A stretch of DNA of 64,000 nucleotides from Chryseobacterium piscicola (GTDB lineage Bacteria; Bacteroidota; Bacteroidia; Flavobacteriales; Weeksellaceae), in the NCBI RefSeq assembly GCF_900156685.1, contig NZ_FTOJ01000001.1, positions 744,001 to 808,000 on the forward strand. The letters are read 5' to 3'. The position numbers were made by a program, and so were the translations under genes. Positions 10,064-19,412 of the stretch are shown here, piece by piece. The notes below the pieces were generated by a model that had not been told where the DNA came from, searched no databases, and was given only the letters and a program-made list of their open reading frames with translations. How positions within the stretch are numbered: position 1 is the stretch's first letter; the number at the start of each line of letters is the position of its first letter.

Positions 10064-10840
10064 ATGAAAATCAAATTCATCATTCCAATTGTTGCTTTGG
10101 TCATCCTTGTTGGTGTATCATTTCAAAAACTTCAAGATAGGCCTGTACTTTATATTATAGGAGATTCTACCGTGCAAAATGGTTCTGGAAATGGTTCAGA
10201 CTCTCTTTGGGGTTGGGGAAGTTTTATCAATGTTTTTTTTAATAAAACAGAAATTGATATTCAAAATCACGCAAAAGGTGGCAGAAGCAGCAGAACTTTT
10301 CTTACGGATGGCCGTTGGGATTCTATTATGAAAACCATTAAAAAAGGCGATTATATTTTGATACAATTCGGTCATAATGATGGCGGTGAACTTGCTGATA
10401 CTTTAAGAGCAAGGGGCACAATTAAAGGAATAGGAGAAGAATCAAAAGATATCTACAACCCAATCCGTAAAGTAAATGAAACAGTTTATACTTACGGTTA
10501 TTATATGAGAAAATATGCGAATGATGCTAAATCTAAAGGCGCAATTCCCATTATTGTTTCGCCAGTTCCCAGAAATAAATTTGATGATAAAGGAAAAATA
10601 GAAAAAGACCAATACGGCATTTGGTCAGAAGAAGTGGCCCAACAAACCAGCGCCTACTTTATTAATTTAAACCAATTAGTCATCAAAGAATATCAAAATA
10701 TGGGTTCTGAAAAGGTGAAAGCTTTTTTTCCGAAAGACCATACCCATACCAATGAAGCAGGTGCAAATCTTAATGCAGAATTGGTGATAAAAGGAATTAA
10801 AAATTTAAAGGATTGTCAACTTAGAAATTATATAAAATAA
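10064..10840 (+). CDS. Rhamnogalacturonan acetylesterase (CE12-type SGNH hydrolase)
   Basis: 258-residue single-domain SGNH esterase with an N-terminal hydrophobic signal or anchor (IIPIVALVILVGVSF). Block I is GDSTVQNGSGNGSD, block II contains NHAKGGRSSRTF, block III is FGHNDGG and block V is KDHTHTNEAGA with the Asp-x-x-His pair. This is the YesT/RhgT type that deacetylates rhamnogalacturonan. It is spaced 7 bases from the lyase and 5 bases from the GH105 gene, so all three are probably one transcript. It lacks the extra N-terminal beta domain of the paralogue at 2562. Confidence 0.88.
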   Translation: MKIKFIIPIVALVILVGVSFQKLQDRPVLYIIGDSTVQNGSGNGSDSLWGWGSFINVFFNKTEIDIQNHAKGGRSSRTFLTDGRWDSIMKTIKKGDYILIQFGHNDGGELADTLRARGTIKGIGEESKDIYNPIRKVNETVYTYGYYMRKYANDAKSKGAIPIIVSPVPRNKFDDKGKIEKDQYGIWSEEVAQQTSAYFINLNQLVIKEYQNMGSEKVKAFFPKDHTHTNEAGANLNAELVIKGIKNLKDCQLRNYIK

Positions 10841-10845
10841 ATATT

Positions 10846-12006
10846 ATGAAAAAACTACTAACAGCAAGTTTTTTTGCACTGATCATAGGAGGAACGATAT
10901 CTTGCTCGGTACAGAGTCCTGGTTCTGCAAAGACAGTAGCACTTCCAAACAAGAAAGAAGTGCTGGAAGTTTCCAGAAGAGCCAATCAATACTTTATGAA
11001 CAAGTGGCCGGATACCAAAAAGGATATTGTGGGCAAAAAAGTTTGGCCAAGTAATCTCTGGACCAGAGCTGTTTACTATGAAGGATTGATGGCGCTTTAC
11101 AAAGTTGACCCAAAGAAAGAATATTACGATTATGCAATGTCGTGGGCAAACAATCACAACTGGGATTTACAGCGTGGAACATACACCCGAAATGCAGATC
11201 ACCAAGCTTGCGGACAAACTTACCTAGACCTCTACGAAATCGACGGAAGAAAACACCCTGAGAGAATCAAAAACGTGAAAGCAGCAATGGACAGTATGAT
11301 TGTAACCAATAAAGTAGATGACTGGTGGTGGATTGATGCGCTTCAAATGAGTATGCCAATTTTTACAAAGCTCGGAAGAATCACAGGTGAGCAAAAGTAC
11401 TTTGATAAAAATTACGAAATGTATGCCTACACAAAATACAAACACGGCGGAAATGGCTTGTACAATCAGACAGACAAAATCTGGTGGAGAGATAAAAGTT
11501 TTGTGCCACCATACAAAGAACCGAATGGTGAAGATTGCTACTGGAGCAGAGGAAACGGTTGGGTAGTGGCTGCTTTGGCGAAAACCTTGGAAGATACACC
11601 AAAATCAGATCCTCATTATCAAGAATATCTTCAAGATTACCAAGATTTGTTGGCGGCATTACTTCCTGTTCAAAGAGAAGATGGGTTTTGGAATGTTAGT
11701 TTACATGACCCCACGAATTTTGGAGGGAAAGAAATGACAGGAACCGCTCTTTTCGTTTACGGAATGGCGTATGGTATTAATAATGAATTAATTGATAAGA
11801 AAACTTATTTACCTGTTTTAGTTAAAGCTTGGAACGCGATTGTAAAAGATTCTGTTCAGCCAAACGGATTTTTAGGCTGGGTACAAGGAACAGGAAAAGA
11901 GCCTAAAGACGGTCAACCACTTTCTGCAAGCAAAGAACCAGACTTTGAAGACTATGGTCTAGGTTGTCTGTTGCTGGCGGGAAGTGAGGTTTATAAATTG
12001 AAATAA
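10846..12006 (+). CDS. Unsaturated rhamnogalacturonyl hydrolase, GH105
   Basis: Hydrates the double bond of the unsaturated galacturonate left by the lyase, releasing the sugar. 386 residues of alpha6/alpha6-barrel type. Two conserved Asp residues appear in the expected places: D118 in NADHQACGQTY and D164 in DDWWWIDALQMSMP, corresponding to the catalytic pair of YteR-like enzymes. Other family hallmarks are YWSRGNGWVVAALAK and LPVQREDGFWNVSLHDP. The N-terminus has a hydrophobic leader ending in TISC (C20), a relaxed lipoprotein box, so it may be membrane-anchored. It is the last gene of the lyase operon and is followed by a hairpin terminator. Confidence 0.9.
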   Translation: MKKLLTASFFALIIGGTISCSVQSPGSAKTVALPNKKEVLEVSRRANQYFMNKWPDTKKDIVGKKVWPSNLWTRAVYYEGLMALYKVDPKKEYYDYAMSWANNHNWDLQRGTYTRNADHQACGQTYLDLYEIDGRKHPERIKNVKAAMDSMIVTNKVDDWWWIDALQMSMPIFTKLGRITGEQKYFDKNYEMYAYTKYKHGGNGLYNQTDKIWWRDKSFVPPYKEPNGEDCYWSRGNGWVVAALAKTLEDTPKSDPHYQEYLQDYQDLLAALLPVQREDGFWNVSLHDPTNFGGKEMTGTALFVYGMAYGINNELIDKKTYLPVLVKAWNAIVKDSVQPNGFLGWVQGTGKEPKDGQPLSASKEPDFEDYGLGCLLLAGSEVYKLK

Positions 12007-12031
12007 ATTTTCAGTTTTTTAATAACAAAGT

Positions 12032-12067
12032 AAAGACTTGATCATGAATATTGTCAAGTCTTTTTTG
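12032..12067 (+). terminator. Intrinsic terminator after GH105
   Basis: Stem AAGACTTGA paired with TCAAGTCTT, a 12-base loop and a run of six T. It separates the lyase-esterase-GH105 unit from rhaT. Confidence 0.8.
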
Positions 12068-12250
12068 TTGTATCCAATATTGTATCTAGTCTTTTTTTAT
12101 AGAAAATTGAAGCGAATAGATATTCAGCTTTGTTTTATCGGGATATTATGTAAAACCGCTGTTGATATAGGATGTATATAACTGTAAGATTATTAATAAG
12201 TTAAAAAATAGAGGTAAAACAATAAAAAAAATCTTATTTTTCACAACTTA

Positions 12251-12298
12251 AAGCATGACACTACAAGATGCGCAATCGATTACATCTTGTTAATTTTC
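12251..12298 (+). promoter_or_regulatory. rhaT promoter: shared 21-bp operator plus -7 box
   Basis: The operator at 12251-12271 fits GCAKKAYANKRCRRGATGC (IUPAC), as do sites before susC and the aldolase gene. Nineteen bases after its end lies TAATTTTC at 12291, one mismatch from the Bacteroidetes -7 box TANNTTTG. The operator end therefore occupies the -33 position, where TTTG is missing, as expected for an activator-dependent promoter. An 8-bp inverted repeat ACAAGATG/CATCTTGT (12263-12270, 12283-12290) overlaps it. The rest of the 314-base spacer from 12007 holds only the terminator and AT-rich sequence. Confidence 0.6.
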
Positions 12299-12320
12299 AA
12301 ATTCAAGCAATACAATCATT

Positions 12321-13409
12321 ATGAATGCATTATTAGGAGTTTTATTTCATTTCTTAGGCGGTTTTTCTTCGGGAAGTTTTTATTTACCTTATAAAAAAGT
12401 GAAAGGCTGGTCTTGGGAAACGTTTTGGTTAATAGGAGGCGTTTTCTCTTGGATCATTGTTCCACCATTGGCTGCATTTCTTACGATCCCAAATTTCTGG
12501 GAAATCATTCAGAATGAAAGCTCTTCTATACTAAGTTTGACATTTTTTTTCGGGGCTTTATGGGGAATCGGTGGTTTTACGTATGGTTTAGGTGTTCGTT
12601 ATTTGGGTGTTGCCTTGGGAAGCAGTATTATTTTAGGACTTTGTATGGTTTTTGGGTCATTAGTACCCTCTATTTATTATGAATTTTCTCCTCAATTAGG
12701 AAAAGACAATATCGGGCTTATGATGTCTAGTTCTTGGGGAAAGGCTGTTCTACTGGGACTTTTTGTTTGCATTATCGGGATCATTATCAGCGGAAAAGCA
12801 GGAGTGATGAAGGAAAGAGAATTGCAAAGCGAATCCACAGATCCACACGGAGTAAGTGTGAAAACTGAGTATAAATTCGGATTAGGCTTAACGGTAGCAA
12901 TTGTATCAGGAGTTTTGAGCGCCTGTTTCAATTTTGGCTTAGAAGCAGGGAAACCAATGGCAAACATAGCAAACGAAGCTTGGAAGCTAGCAAATCCTAA
13001 TCAAGGAGAATTTCTATTTCAAAATAACGTGACGTATATTGTGGTTCTTTGGGGCGGGATGGCAGCCAACCTGATCGGCTGTCTGTATTTAGCTTTTAAA
13101 AATAAATCATATACCGATTATAGCAAAAGAAACGTACCTGTTATCAAAAACATTATCTTTTGTGCAATGGCAGGAACAATGTGGTATCTGCAGTTTTTCT
13201 TCTACGGAATGGGCGAAAGCAAAATGGGTAACGGTGCCAGCTCGTGGATTTTGCATATGGCTTTTATTATTTTAATAGCCAACCTTTGGGGTGTAATTAT
13301 CAAAGAATGGAAAGGTGTTTCCAAAAAAACAATCGCCACTATTTCAGCAGGAATGTTTGTTTTATTAATCTCAATTTTAATTGTTGGGTACGGAAATTCA
13401 TTAAGATAA
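12321..13409 (+). CDS. rhaT: L-rhamnose/proton symporter RhaT
   Basis: Inner-membrane importer of L-rhamnose driven by the proton gradient. The 362-residue protein has about ten hydrophobic segments and the RhaT-family start (GVLFHFLGGFSSGSFYLPYK, then WSWETFWLIGGVFSWII). Internal hallmarks include WGIGGFTYGLGVRYLGVALG and the late WYLQFFFYGMGESKMG. Two bases separate its stop from the rhaM start, so the two are cotranscribed. It belongs with the pectin locus by location and by sharing an operator with susCD. The substrate is well established for the family. Confidence 0.93.
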   Translation: MNALLGVLFHFLGGFSSGSFYLPYKKVKGWSWETFWLIGGVFSWIIVPPLAAFLTIPNFWEIIQNESSSILSLTFFFGALWGIGGFTYGLGVRYLGVALGSSIILGLCMVFGSLVPSIYYEFSPQLGKDNIGLMMSSSWGKAVLLGLFVCIIGIIISGKAGVMKERELQSESTDPHGVSVKTEYKFGLGLTVAIVSGVLSACFNFGLEAGKPMANIANEAWKLANPNQGEFLFQNNVTYIVVLWGGMAANLIGCLYLAFKNKSYTDYSKRNVPVIKNIIFCAMAGTMWYLQFFFYGMGESKMGNGASSWILHMAFIILIANLWGVIIKEWKGVSKKTIATISAGMFVLLISILIVGYGNSLR

Positions 13410-13411
13410 TC

Positions 13412-13726
13412 ATGGAAAGAATAGCTTTTAAAATGTTTCTCCACAAAGGGTATGAAGCAGAATATAAAAAACGTCATGAGAAAGCTTGGCCTGAAATTAA
13501 AGACCTTTTGAAGAATTCGGGGGTTGCCAATTATTCTATATTTTTAGATGAAGAAACAAGTGTTTTATTCGGTGTTTTAGATTGTTATGATGAAGTTAAA
13601 TATCAAAATATTCCGCTTCAACCCATCATGCAAAAATGGTGGGATTATATGAAAGATCTTATGCAGACCAATGAAGATAATTCACCAATAAGCATTTCTT
13701 TACATGAAGTTTTTCATTTAAAATAA
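13412..13726 (+). CDS. rhaM: L-rhamnose mutarotase RhaM
   Basis: Interconverts alpha and beta anomers of L-rhamnose so that the isomerase receives its preferred form. I chose the ATG at 13412 because it gives a 104-residue protein of normal family length and places the catalytic His exactly at position 22 (EYKKRH) with Tyr at 18, as in E. coli RhaM. A longer reading frame starting upstream inside rhaT has no family support. The tandem Trp in MQKWWDYM matches the sugar-stacking site. It is the last gene of the rhaT-rhaM unit and is followed by a terminator. Confidence 0.93.
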   Translation: MERIAFKMFLHKGYEAEYKKRHEKAWPEIKDLLKNSGVANYSIFLDEETSVLFGVLDCYDEVKYQNIPLQPIMQKWWDYMKDLMQTNEDNSPISISLHEVFHLK

Positions 13727-13794
13727 TTTCAAATTAAGATAAAGAAATTTCATATTCAGTTAACATATTATTAGAGTTCAATTTAGCTACTGAG

Positions 13795-13828
13795 GGCGAC
13801 TGATTTATTTTCAGTCGTCTTTTTTTTG
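13795..13828 (+). terminator. Intrinsic terminator after rhaM
   Basis: Stem GCGACTGA with TCAGTCGTC around a six-base AT loop, followed by eight T. The 355-base gap between rhaM and susC contains this terminator, an AT-rich stretch and the susC promoter. Nothing else was seen. Confidence 0.8.
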
Positions 13829-14000
13829 AGGTTTCGAGCCAAAATAGGAAAATCTCCTACACCAAAATAGGAAAAATGTAACTTCATTCTATCACTTAAA
13901 TAATTCATTTAATTTGTCTTATTTTATAGTATAAATGATAATATATTCAATTTTTACTATTAAAAAATATAAATTATTAAGATAAATTATGAATTTCACA

Positions 14001-14048
14001 ATGCAGGATATGGCAGGATGCTAAAACATTTGTAACAATGTACTTTTC
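14001..14048 (+). promoter_or_regulatory. susC promoter: shared 21-bp operator plus -7 box
   Basis: The operator at 14001-14021 (starts ATGCAGGATA, ends GGATGC) aligns with those at 12251 and 19413. Nineteen bases later is TACTTTTC at 14041, a one-mismatch TANNTTTG box. Read on the other strand the site contains two ATCCTGC half-sites. The susC start codon follows 33 bases after the box. Confidence 0.6.
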
Positions 14049-14081
14049 ACAAAATAATTTAAGATAAATAAAAATTAATAT

Positions 14082-17000
14082 ATGTCTATCAAAGTTAAAC
14101 ACAAGAATTTTAAACCACTCATGGCGCCGCTATTTTTGCTGGCATCTGGTTTAATGTTCGGTCAGCAGGCAGTAAATGATACTCTGCAAAAAGACAATAC
14201 TAAAGACATCGAAGAAGTTGTGGTTATTGGATATGGCAAGGTGAAAAAATCTGATCTTACAGGGTCGGTGTCTTCGGTTTCTGCCAAAGACCTTGCAGCA
14301 ACCCCATCTATGAATGCACTGCAAGCTTTGCAGGGTAGAGCAGCGGGGTTAAATATCGTTACGGCGGGAGGTGCTCCGGGGGCGGGTGCCAATGTTACGA
14401 TTCGTGGTGGTGCATCAATTACACAAGGTACAGAGCCTCTTTATATTGTTGATGGTTTTCAGTTTGATAATGCGTTAAATATTATTAATCCTAATGATAT
14501 CGAAAGTATTGATGTATTGAAAGGTGCGTCGGCAATTGCCATCTATGGTGCGCGTGGTTCCAACGGTATTATTGTAATTAAAACGAAAACCGGCAAAAAA
14601 GGACGTACTACCATTCAGTATAATTCATTTATGGCGTTTGACGTGTTATCCAAAAAGATAGATATGATTTCAAACTCCGAGCAGTTTGTGAAATATCAGT
14701 ACGAGATGGCACAATTGCAGGGTAAAACTACGCAGTGGAGTAATGTTTTTGATAATAGCTTAGGTATAGACTCTCCCGGATTTTACACTGGGGTTTTCAA
14801 TAGGATCAGCAATCGTTATGCATCAGCTCCCGCATTAGACTGGCAAGAAAAAATGCTTGGCGGTACGGGCCTCACTCAAAACCACAACGTTAATGTATCT
14901 GCGGGTACAGAGAAAACTCAGGTTTTTGTGAGCTACAATTATAACAAACAACAGGGGCTTCTTCAAAACGCCAGCGATACAAGAAATTCATTACGTGCCA
15001 ATGTAAATTCTGAACTTTTTAAAGGCGTAAGATTAGATTTCAGCTCAATGTTTACTTCAAACTCTGTAAATGGGGGAGGAGCATATTCAGGTATGAAAAA
15101 AATTCTACTCCAGCCAATTACAGGGGGTACATTATTTACACAAGACCAACTGTTTAATACCCAAACATTTCCAGATTATTCTGCTTTAGATTCAGGTTTT
15201 GATACGGAAAATCCATACATAGAAACCGCTGCATCAACTTCTAACAGACGCGCGAGAACATTCTTGGCCAATGTTGGTTTAGAATTTGACTTATTGAAAA
15301 ATATAACTTTCAGAACTGCAGGATCTTATAACTGGACTAACAGTAAGTCGACCTCTTTTTCTGATAGAAATTCCCGTGCTTTTCTTACAGATCCTGTAAA
15401 TACCGGGATTAACGGAAGTATTGGCAATTCAGAATCTTACAGATATCAAATTACAAATACTTTAACCTACAATAAAACATTTGGTGAAAATCACAGACTG
15501 ACTGCTCTGTTAGGTAACGAAATTATCTATCAGGAAAGTGAGAGTAACAGCATGCGACTGATCAGATTCCCTACGATCTTAAATTACGGTCTGGATGATA
15601 TTACAAATGCTACAGTGGCTGATAAAGATGCAGACAAATCTTCGTTTAGTTTACTTTCGTATTTTGGGCGGGTGAATTACAGCTATGACAACCGTTATTT
15701 ATTCACAGGTACGCTGCGGTATGACGGATCTTCAAAATTTGGTCCTGAAAATCAATATGGGCTATTTCCGTCTGCTGCTTTAGCATGGAGAACTTCCCAA
15801 GAAAACTTTTGGAAAGATTCTAAAATTGAAGATTACGTTAATGATTTAAAATTTAGATTAGAATATGGAATTGTAGGGAATAACAGCATACCAAACAACG
15901 TATTCAGAACCAATGTTGTAGGAACAGATTATCCCTTGAATAATACAATTGGGAACCTTGCACTGGTAACAAGCAGTGTTTTGGGTAACCGAATGGTGCA
16001 GTGGGAAGAAATGAGATCAACGAACATCGGAGTAGATTTGGCATTATTCAACAATAGAGTAAAATTAACTTCCGAATGGTATAATAACAATGTTTACAGT
16101 ATGTTGCTGCAAACAGTACTTCCAGCATCCACGGGATATTCTACAACATTTAAAAACATTGGTTCAATGAAGAATACGGGTATGGAATTTACTATGAACT
16201 CAATTAACTTAAAATCTGAAAATTTCAGATGGTCTACTGATGCCAATATTGGTTTTAATAAATCTAAAGTTTTATCTCTTGATGAAGGACGTAGTTTCAG
16301 AAACTTCAGTGTAGGAAGTAATAGAGCAGGTATGGTAACATATTATGCAACAGTAGGTGAAGAATTGGGAGACATGTATGGCTATGTTTATCAGGGAATT
16401 TACACCACTGATGATTTTACCCAGGCACCTAATGGAGTGCTCACTTTGAACCCAGGAGTTGTGAAACCCGCTTCAGGAACGCCAAAGCCTGGTGATATAA
16501 AATTTGCAGCAGATAATGAGAAAGGAGATCAGTTTACCAGAAAATTAGTAAAAATAGGAAATGGGACACCAGATTTTATAGGAGGCCTCAGTAATAACTT
16601 TTCTTATAAAGGTTTTGATCTTGCAGTCTTTATGAAATTCAGTGTAGGAGGTGATATTTACAATGCCACAAAACACAGTTTAAGTCCTTACGCTTTGTAT
16701 CAGAATGTGCCTTCAGAATTCGGAGATAATTATTACAGAGTAGTAGATCCCAATACAGGGCAGGCAGCAACCACTTTAGCAAGATTAAAAGAATTAAACC
16801 CTAATGAAGCAGACAGACTGTGGAGTTTGGGAACAACTAATTCCAGCTACATTACCTATCCTTCATCATATTATGTAGAGGATGGTTCTTATTTGAGGAT
16901 TTCTATGGTAACTTTAGGATATTCTTTTCCTAAAGAATTTCTAAGTACAGTTAAACTGACTAATGCGCGTATTTACGCAACAATTAATAACCTGGCGACC

Positions 17001-17129
17001 ATTACCGGATATTCAGGTTTTGACCCTGAGGTTTCAGCTGCTAGTGGTGTTACAGTTACACCAGGATATGATAATTCTTCTTTCCCAAGATCAAGAAGCT
17101 ACGTTTTGGGAATTAATCTTACTTTTTAA
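14082..17129 (+). CDS. SusC/RagA-type TonB-dependent oligosaccharide transporter
   Basis: Outer-membrane barrel importing rhamnogalacturonan-derived oligosaccharides with SusD as lid. 1015 residues. The signal peptide ends near residue 27 (MFGQQ). The TonB box region DIEEVVVIGYG comes directly afterwards, followed by the plug (LQGRAAGLNI, VTIRGGASI, PLYIVDGFQ, SIDVLKGASAIAIYG) and a 22-strand-type barrel ending RSYVLGINLTF with a C-terminal Phe. The carboxypeptidase-regulatory-like domain that most SusC proteins carry between signal and plug is absent, so this is a short-N-terminus form. The SusD start is 18 bases downstream. Confidence 0.93.
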   Translation: MSIKVKHKNFKPLMAPLFLLASGLMFGQQAVNDTLQKDNTKDIEEVVVIGYGKVKKSDLTGSVSSVSAKDLAATPSMNALQALQGRAAGLNIVTAGGAPGAGANVTIRGGASITQGTEPLYIVDGFQFDNALNIINPNDIESIDVLKGASAIAIYGARGSNGIIVIKTKTGKKGRTTIQYNSFMAFDVLSKKIDMISNSEQFVKYQYEMAQLQGKTTQWSNVFDNSLGIDSPGFYTGVFNRISNRYASAPALDWQEKMLGGTGLTQNHNVNVSAGTEKTQVFVSYNYNKQQGLLQNASDTRNSLRANVNSELFKGVRLDFSSMFTSNSVNGGGAYSGMKKILLQPITGGTLFTQDQLFNTQTFPDYSALDSGFDTENPYIETAASTSNRRARTFLANVGLEFDLLKNITFRTAGSYNWTNSKSTSFSDRNSRAFLTDPVNTGINGSIGNSESYRYQITNTLTYNKTFGENHRLTALLGNEIIYQESESNSMRLIRFPTILNYGLDDITNATVADKDADKSSFSLLSYFGRVNYSYDNRYLFTGTLRYDGSSKFGPENQYGLFPSAALAWRTSQENFWKDSKIEDYVNDLKFRLEYGIVGNNSIPNNVFRTNVVGTDYPLNNTIGNLALVTSSVLGNRMVQWEEMRSTNIGVDLALFNNRVKLTSEWYNNNVYSMLLQTVLPASTGYSTTFKNIGSMKNTGMEFTMNSINLKSENFRWSTDANIGFNKSKVLSLDEGRSFRNFSVGSNRAGMVTYYATVGEELGDMYGYVYQGIYTTDDFTQAPNGVLTLNPGVVKPASGTPKPGDIKFAADNEKGDQFTRKLVKIGNGTPDFIGGLSNNFSYKGFDLAVFMKFSVGGDIYNATKHSLSPYALYQNVPSEFGDNYYRVVDPNTGQAATTLARLKELNPNEADRLWSLGTTNSSYITYPSSYYVEDGSYLRISMVTLGYSFPKEFLSTVKLTNARIYATINNLATITGYSGFDPEVSAASGVTVTPGYDNSSFPRSRSYVLGINLTF

Positions 17130-17147
17130 TATTCAAATGTCTACATC

Positions 17148-19211
17148 ATGAAAAATATTTTTACTAAACATAATTTATTAAAAAAACTCATCATCGTTCC
17201 TACAATTTTAGTTGCAGGGTTGGGTATCAACTCGTGTAGTGATGATTTTTTAGATCAGCCTGCCTATAATTCTTCAGATACAGAATCGGTTTTCAAAAAT
17301 ATAGAAACTGCTGATGCATTTGTTCAGGGTCTGTATAGAGGTCTTGTTCCAACAGAAATGTATTACCAGCTGGGTGCAGGTGATACAGTAACCCATTCAG
17401 CAGAAGACGGGTCTACCAATAATTCAAAATACAATATCTGTAATTATCAGTATGATTCAAAAACGCCCAATACTATTACAGGAATCTACGCTGCAATGTA
17501 TGCGGTGATTGAAAGAACCAATATTGCAATAGACAGACTGCCAGATATGCCTGCTACAGCAAAGCGTGATGCACTTTTGGCGGAAGCAAAAGCAATCCGT
17601 GCTTTCTGTTATTATAATCTGATAAGGGTGTATGGTGATGTACCAGCAATTTGGATACCGCTTGAAGAAGCAGATCCTAATGACCCAGCTACATTGTATC
17701 CAAAAAGAACTTCACGTGATGTAATCTACGATAAGGTGATTGCTGATATTCAAGAGTCTATCAGCAATATGCCTCTGTCTAATACTTCTCCGGAAAGATT
17801 AAACAGACAATCAGCCAATGCTCTTTTGGCAAGGATAGCATTATATGCTGCAGGATATTCTTTACGTTGGGATCTAAACACAGGGGCGGCGGGTACCATG
17901 TCCCGTCGTCCGGATAATGCCAGAATTCAGCAATTGTATCAGATTGCAGATGCTGCAGCAGCTTCGGTAGTTAATGGGGGAACTAATAGTTTGGTTCAGT
18001 CTAGTGGAGGAAAAAGCGGCTTTGAAAATTTATGGTTCAATTTCTGTAGAAGAAATTTCTCAGCCGTTAATCAAGAAATGCTTTGGCACATCGCAGAATA
18101 CGGTCCGAATACCAATTCCGCCTTTGGTGTATACGCACACCCAGGTTCAAGAGGGGGCACTTATGGTTCCCGTAAAGCGTTACAATTTATACTTCCAAGT
18201 TATTACCTTTCTTTCAATGCGGCAGATAAACGCAGAGATGTTGCAACTACTTCATATAGTATCTATTTCTTAAATGGAGGCGCTGCAACAGATACTTGGG
18301 TAGATGTAGGTACTACTTATTCTTGTATTATGCCCGGGAAATTCAGAATTTCATGGTGTGTAGAGCCACAGGCGGCAGACGCAAGAAATTTAAATATCCC
18401 TATCATCAGATATGCGGATGTATTGTTGATGTATGCTGAAACTCAAAATTACTTAAACAATGGACCAACTCCAGCAGCTATCGCAGCTTTACAGCAGGTA
18501 AGAAACCGCGCTGGTATTGGTTCAATGTCAATTCCAACAGCTCAGCAGGCATTTGAATCTGCTCTTGTGCAAGAACGAAAGTGGGAATTTTCAGACGAAT
18601 TTATGCTTCGTACAGATTTGATCAGGATGAATAAACTTGAGGCAGAAATTAATGCCACAAAACAGGCAATGAAAAATCTTTCAAACAAAACAGGTGCCTA
18701 CGCCAATACTCCTACCTTACGTTTGTATAAATTTCATAAAAACACTCAGGTATATGGAGATCCATTTTTGGCAGTTACCTATATAGAATTAACTGATCCT
18801 GCGCAGATTGCAGCTGCTTCTGCACTACCTACAGCTTCTTCTGGATATGCGGCTTTTCAAAATACATTGAAAGCGATTGCATCGGCAAACGGACAGACAT
18901 CAACTACGGATGATAAATGGTATCCTACAAGAATGTTTGAGGCTTACACCAGTACATTTAATGGAAATGCCAGAAAAGCAGTTGGTTTTACAGCAGGATT
19001 TAATACGCTTCAGGTAGGTGCTATCATCTACACTAAACCTACGGGTTCAGCAGAAAATGGCGGAACCTATCCGAACTGGATTGAAGGTGGTGGTGATGGT
19101 CTTTTCTACGGTTTTGTACCGAATAAAACTGAATTATTACCATTTGCAGCAGCTTCTGCAGGTCACCCTTTAATTGATAATCCGAACTTAACGCAGTTGC
19201 CAGGTTATTAA
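17148..19211 (+). CDS. SusD/RagB-type surface glycan-binding lipoprotein
   Basis: Cell-surface lipoprotein that captures oligosaccharides over the SusC channel. The lipobox is around NSCSDDFLDQPA (Cys near residue 30). TPR-like SusD helices are visible (LLAEAKAIRAFCYYNLIRVYGDVPAIW, given here only as a landmark starting near residue 144), with ALLARIALYAAGYS and the late RYADVLLMYAETQNYL followed by VRNRAGI. The C-terminal part NKTELLPFAAAS is typical. At 687 residues it is somewhat longer than many SusD proteins. It forms one unit with susC. No SusE/F-like lipoprotein follows. Confidence 0.92.
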   Translation: MKNIFTKHNLLKKLIIVPTILVAGLGINSCSDDFLDQPAYNSSDTESVFKNIETADAFVQGLYRGLVPTEMYYQLGAGDTVTHSAEDGSTNNSKYNICNYQYDSKTPNTITGIYAAMYAVIERTNIAIDRLPDMPATAKRDALLAEAKAIRAFCYYNLIRVYGDVPAIWIPLEEADPNDPATLYPKRTSRDVIYDKVIADIQESISNMPLSNTSPERLNRQSANALLARIALYAAGYSLRWDLNTGAAGTMSRRPDNARIQQLYQIADAAAASVVNGGTNSLVQSSGGKSGFENLWFNFCRRNFSAVNQEMLWHIAEYGPNTNSAFGVYAHPGSRGGTYGSRKALQFILPSYYLSFNAADKRRDVATTSYSIYFLNGGAATDTWVDVGTTYSCIMPGKFRISWCVEPQAADARNLNIPIIRYADVLLMYAETQNYLNNGPTPAAIAALQQVRNRAGIGSMSIPTAQQAFESALVQERKWEFSDEFMLRTDLIRMNKLEAEINATKQAMKNLSNKTGAYANTPTLRLYKFHKNTQVYGDPFLAVTYIELTDPAQIAAASALPTASSGYAAFQNTLKAIASANGQTSTTDDKWYPTRMFEAYTSTFNGNARKAVGFTAGFNTLQVGAIIYTKPTGSAENGGTYPNWIEGGGDGLFYGFVPNKTELLPFAAASAGHPLIDNPNLTQLPGY

Positions 19212-19232
19212 TCAAAATAAAACTTAAACTTT

Positions 19233-19302
19233 ATTTAAACATTAGAAAAGTAAAAACAAATTGGTTTTCTTCTATTTGGCTACGCTTTTTTAATGTTTAA
19301 AT
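19233..19302 (+). terminator. Long inverted repeat after susD, possible terminator
   Basis: ATTTAAACATTA (19233-19244) is perfectly complementary to TAATGTTTAAAT (19291-19302) with a 46-base loop containing a T run. It could end the susCD transcript, but the AT-only stem and large loop make this uncertain. Confidence 0.4.
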
Positions 19303-19412
19303 CTTTATACGCAATCAATCACAAAATACTAATAATCACTAGCTCGATGAGATTGTAATCAATATTTAATCTGATTTTAAATTAAATGTTAATTATTTTA
19401 AAAAGAAGCATT

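Noticed and set aside
13244..13411. Upstream extension of the rhaM reading frame
   Set aside because: It lies inside rhaT in another frame. The ATG at 13412 gives the normal family length and places His at 22.
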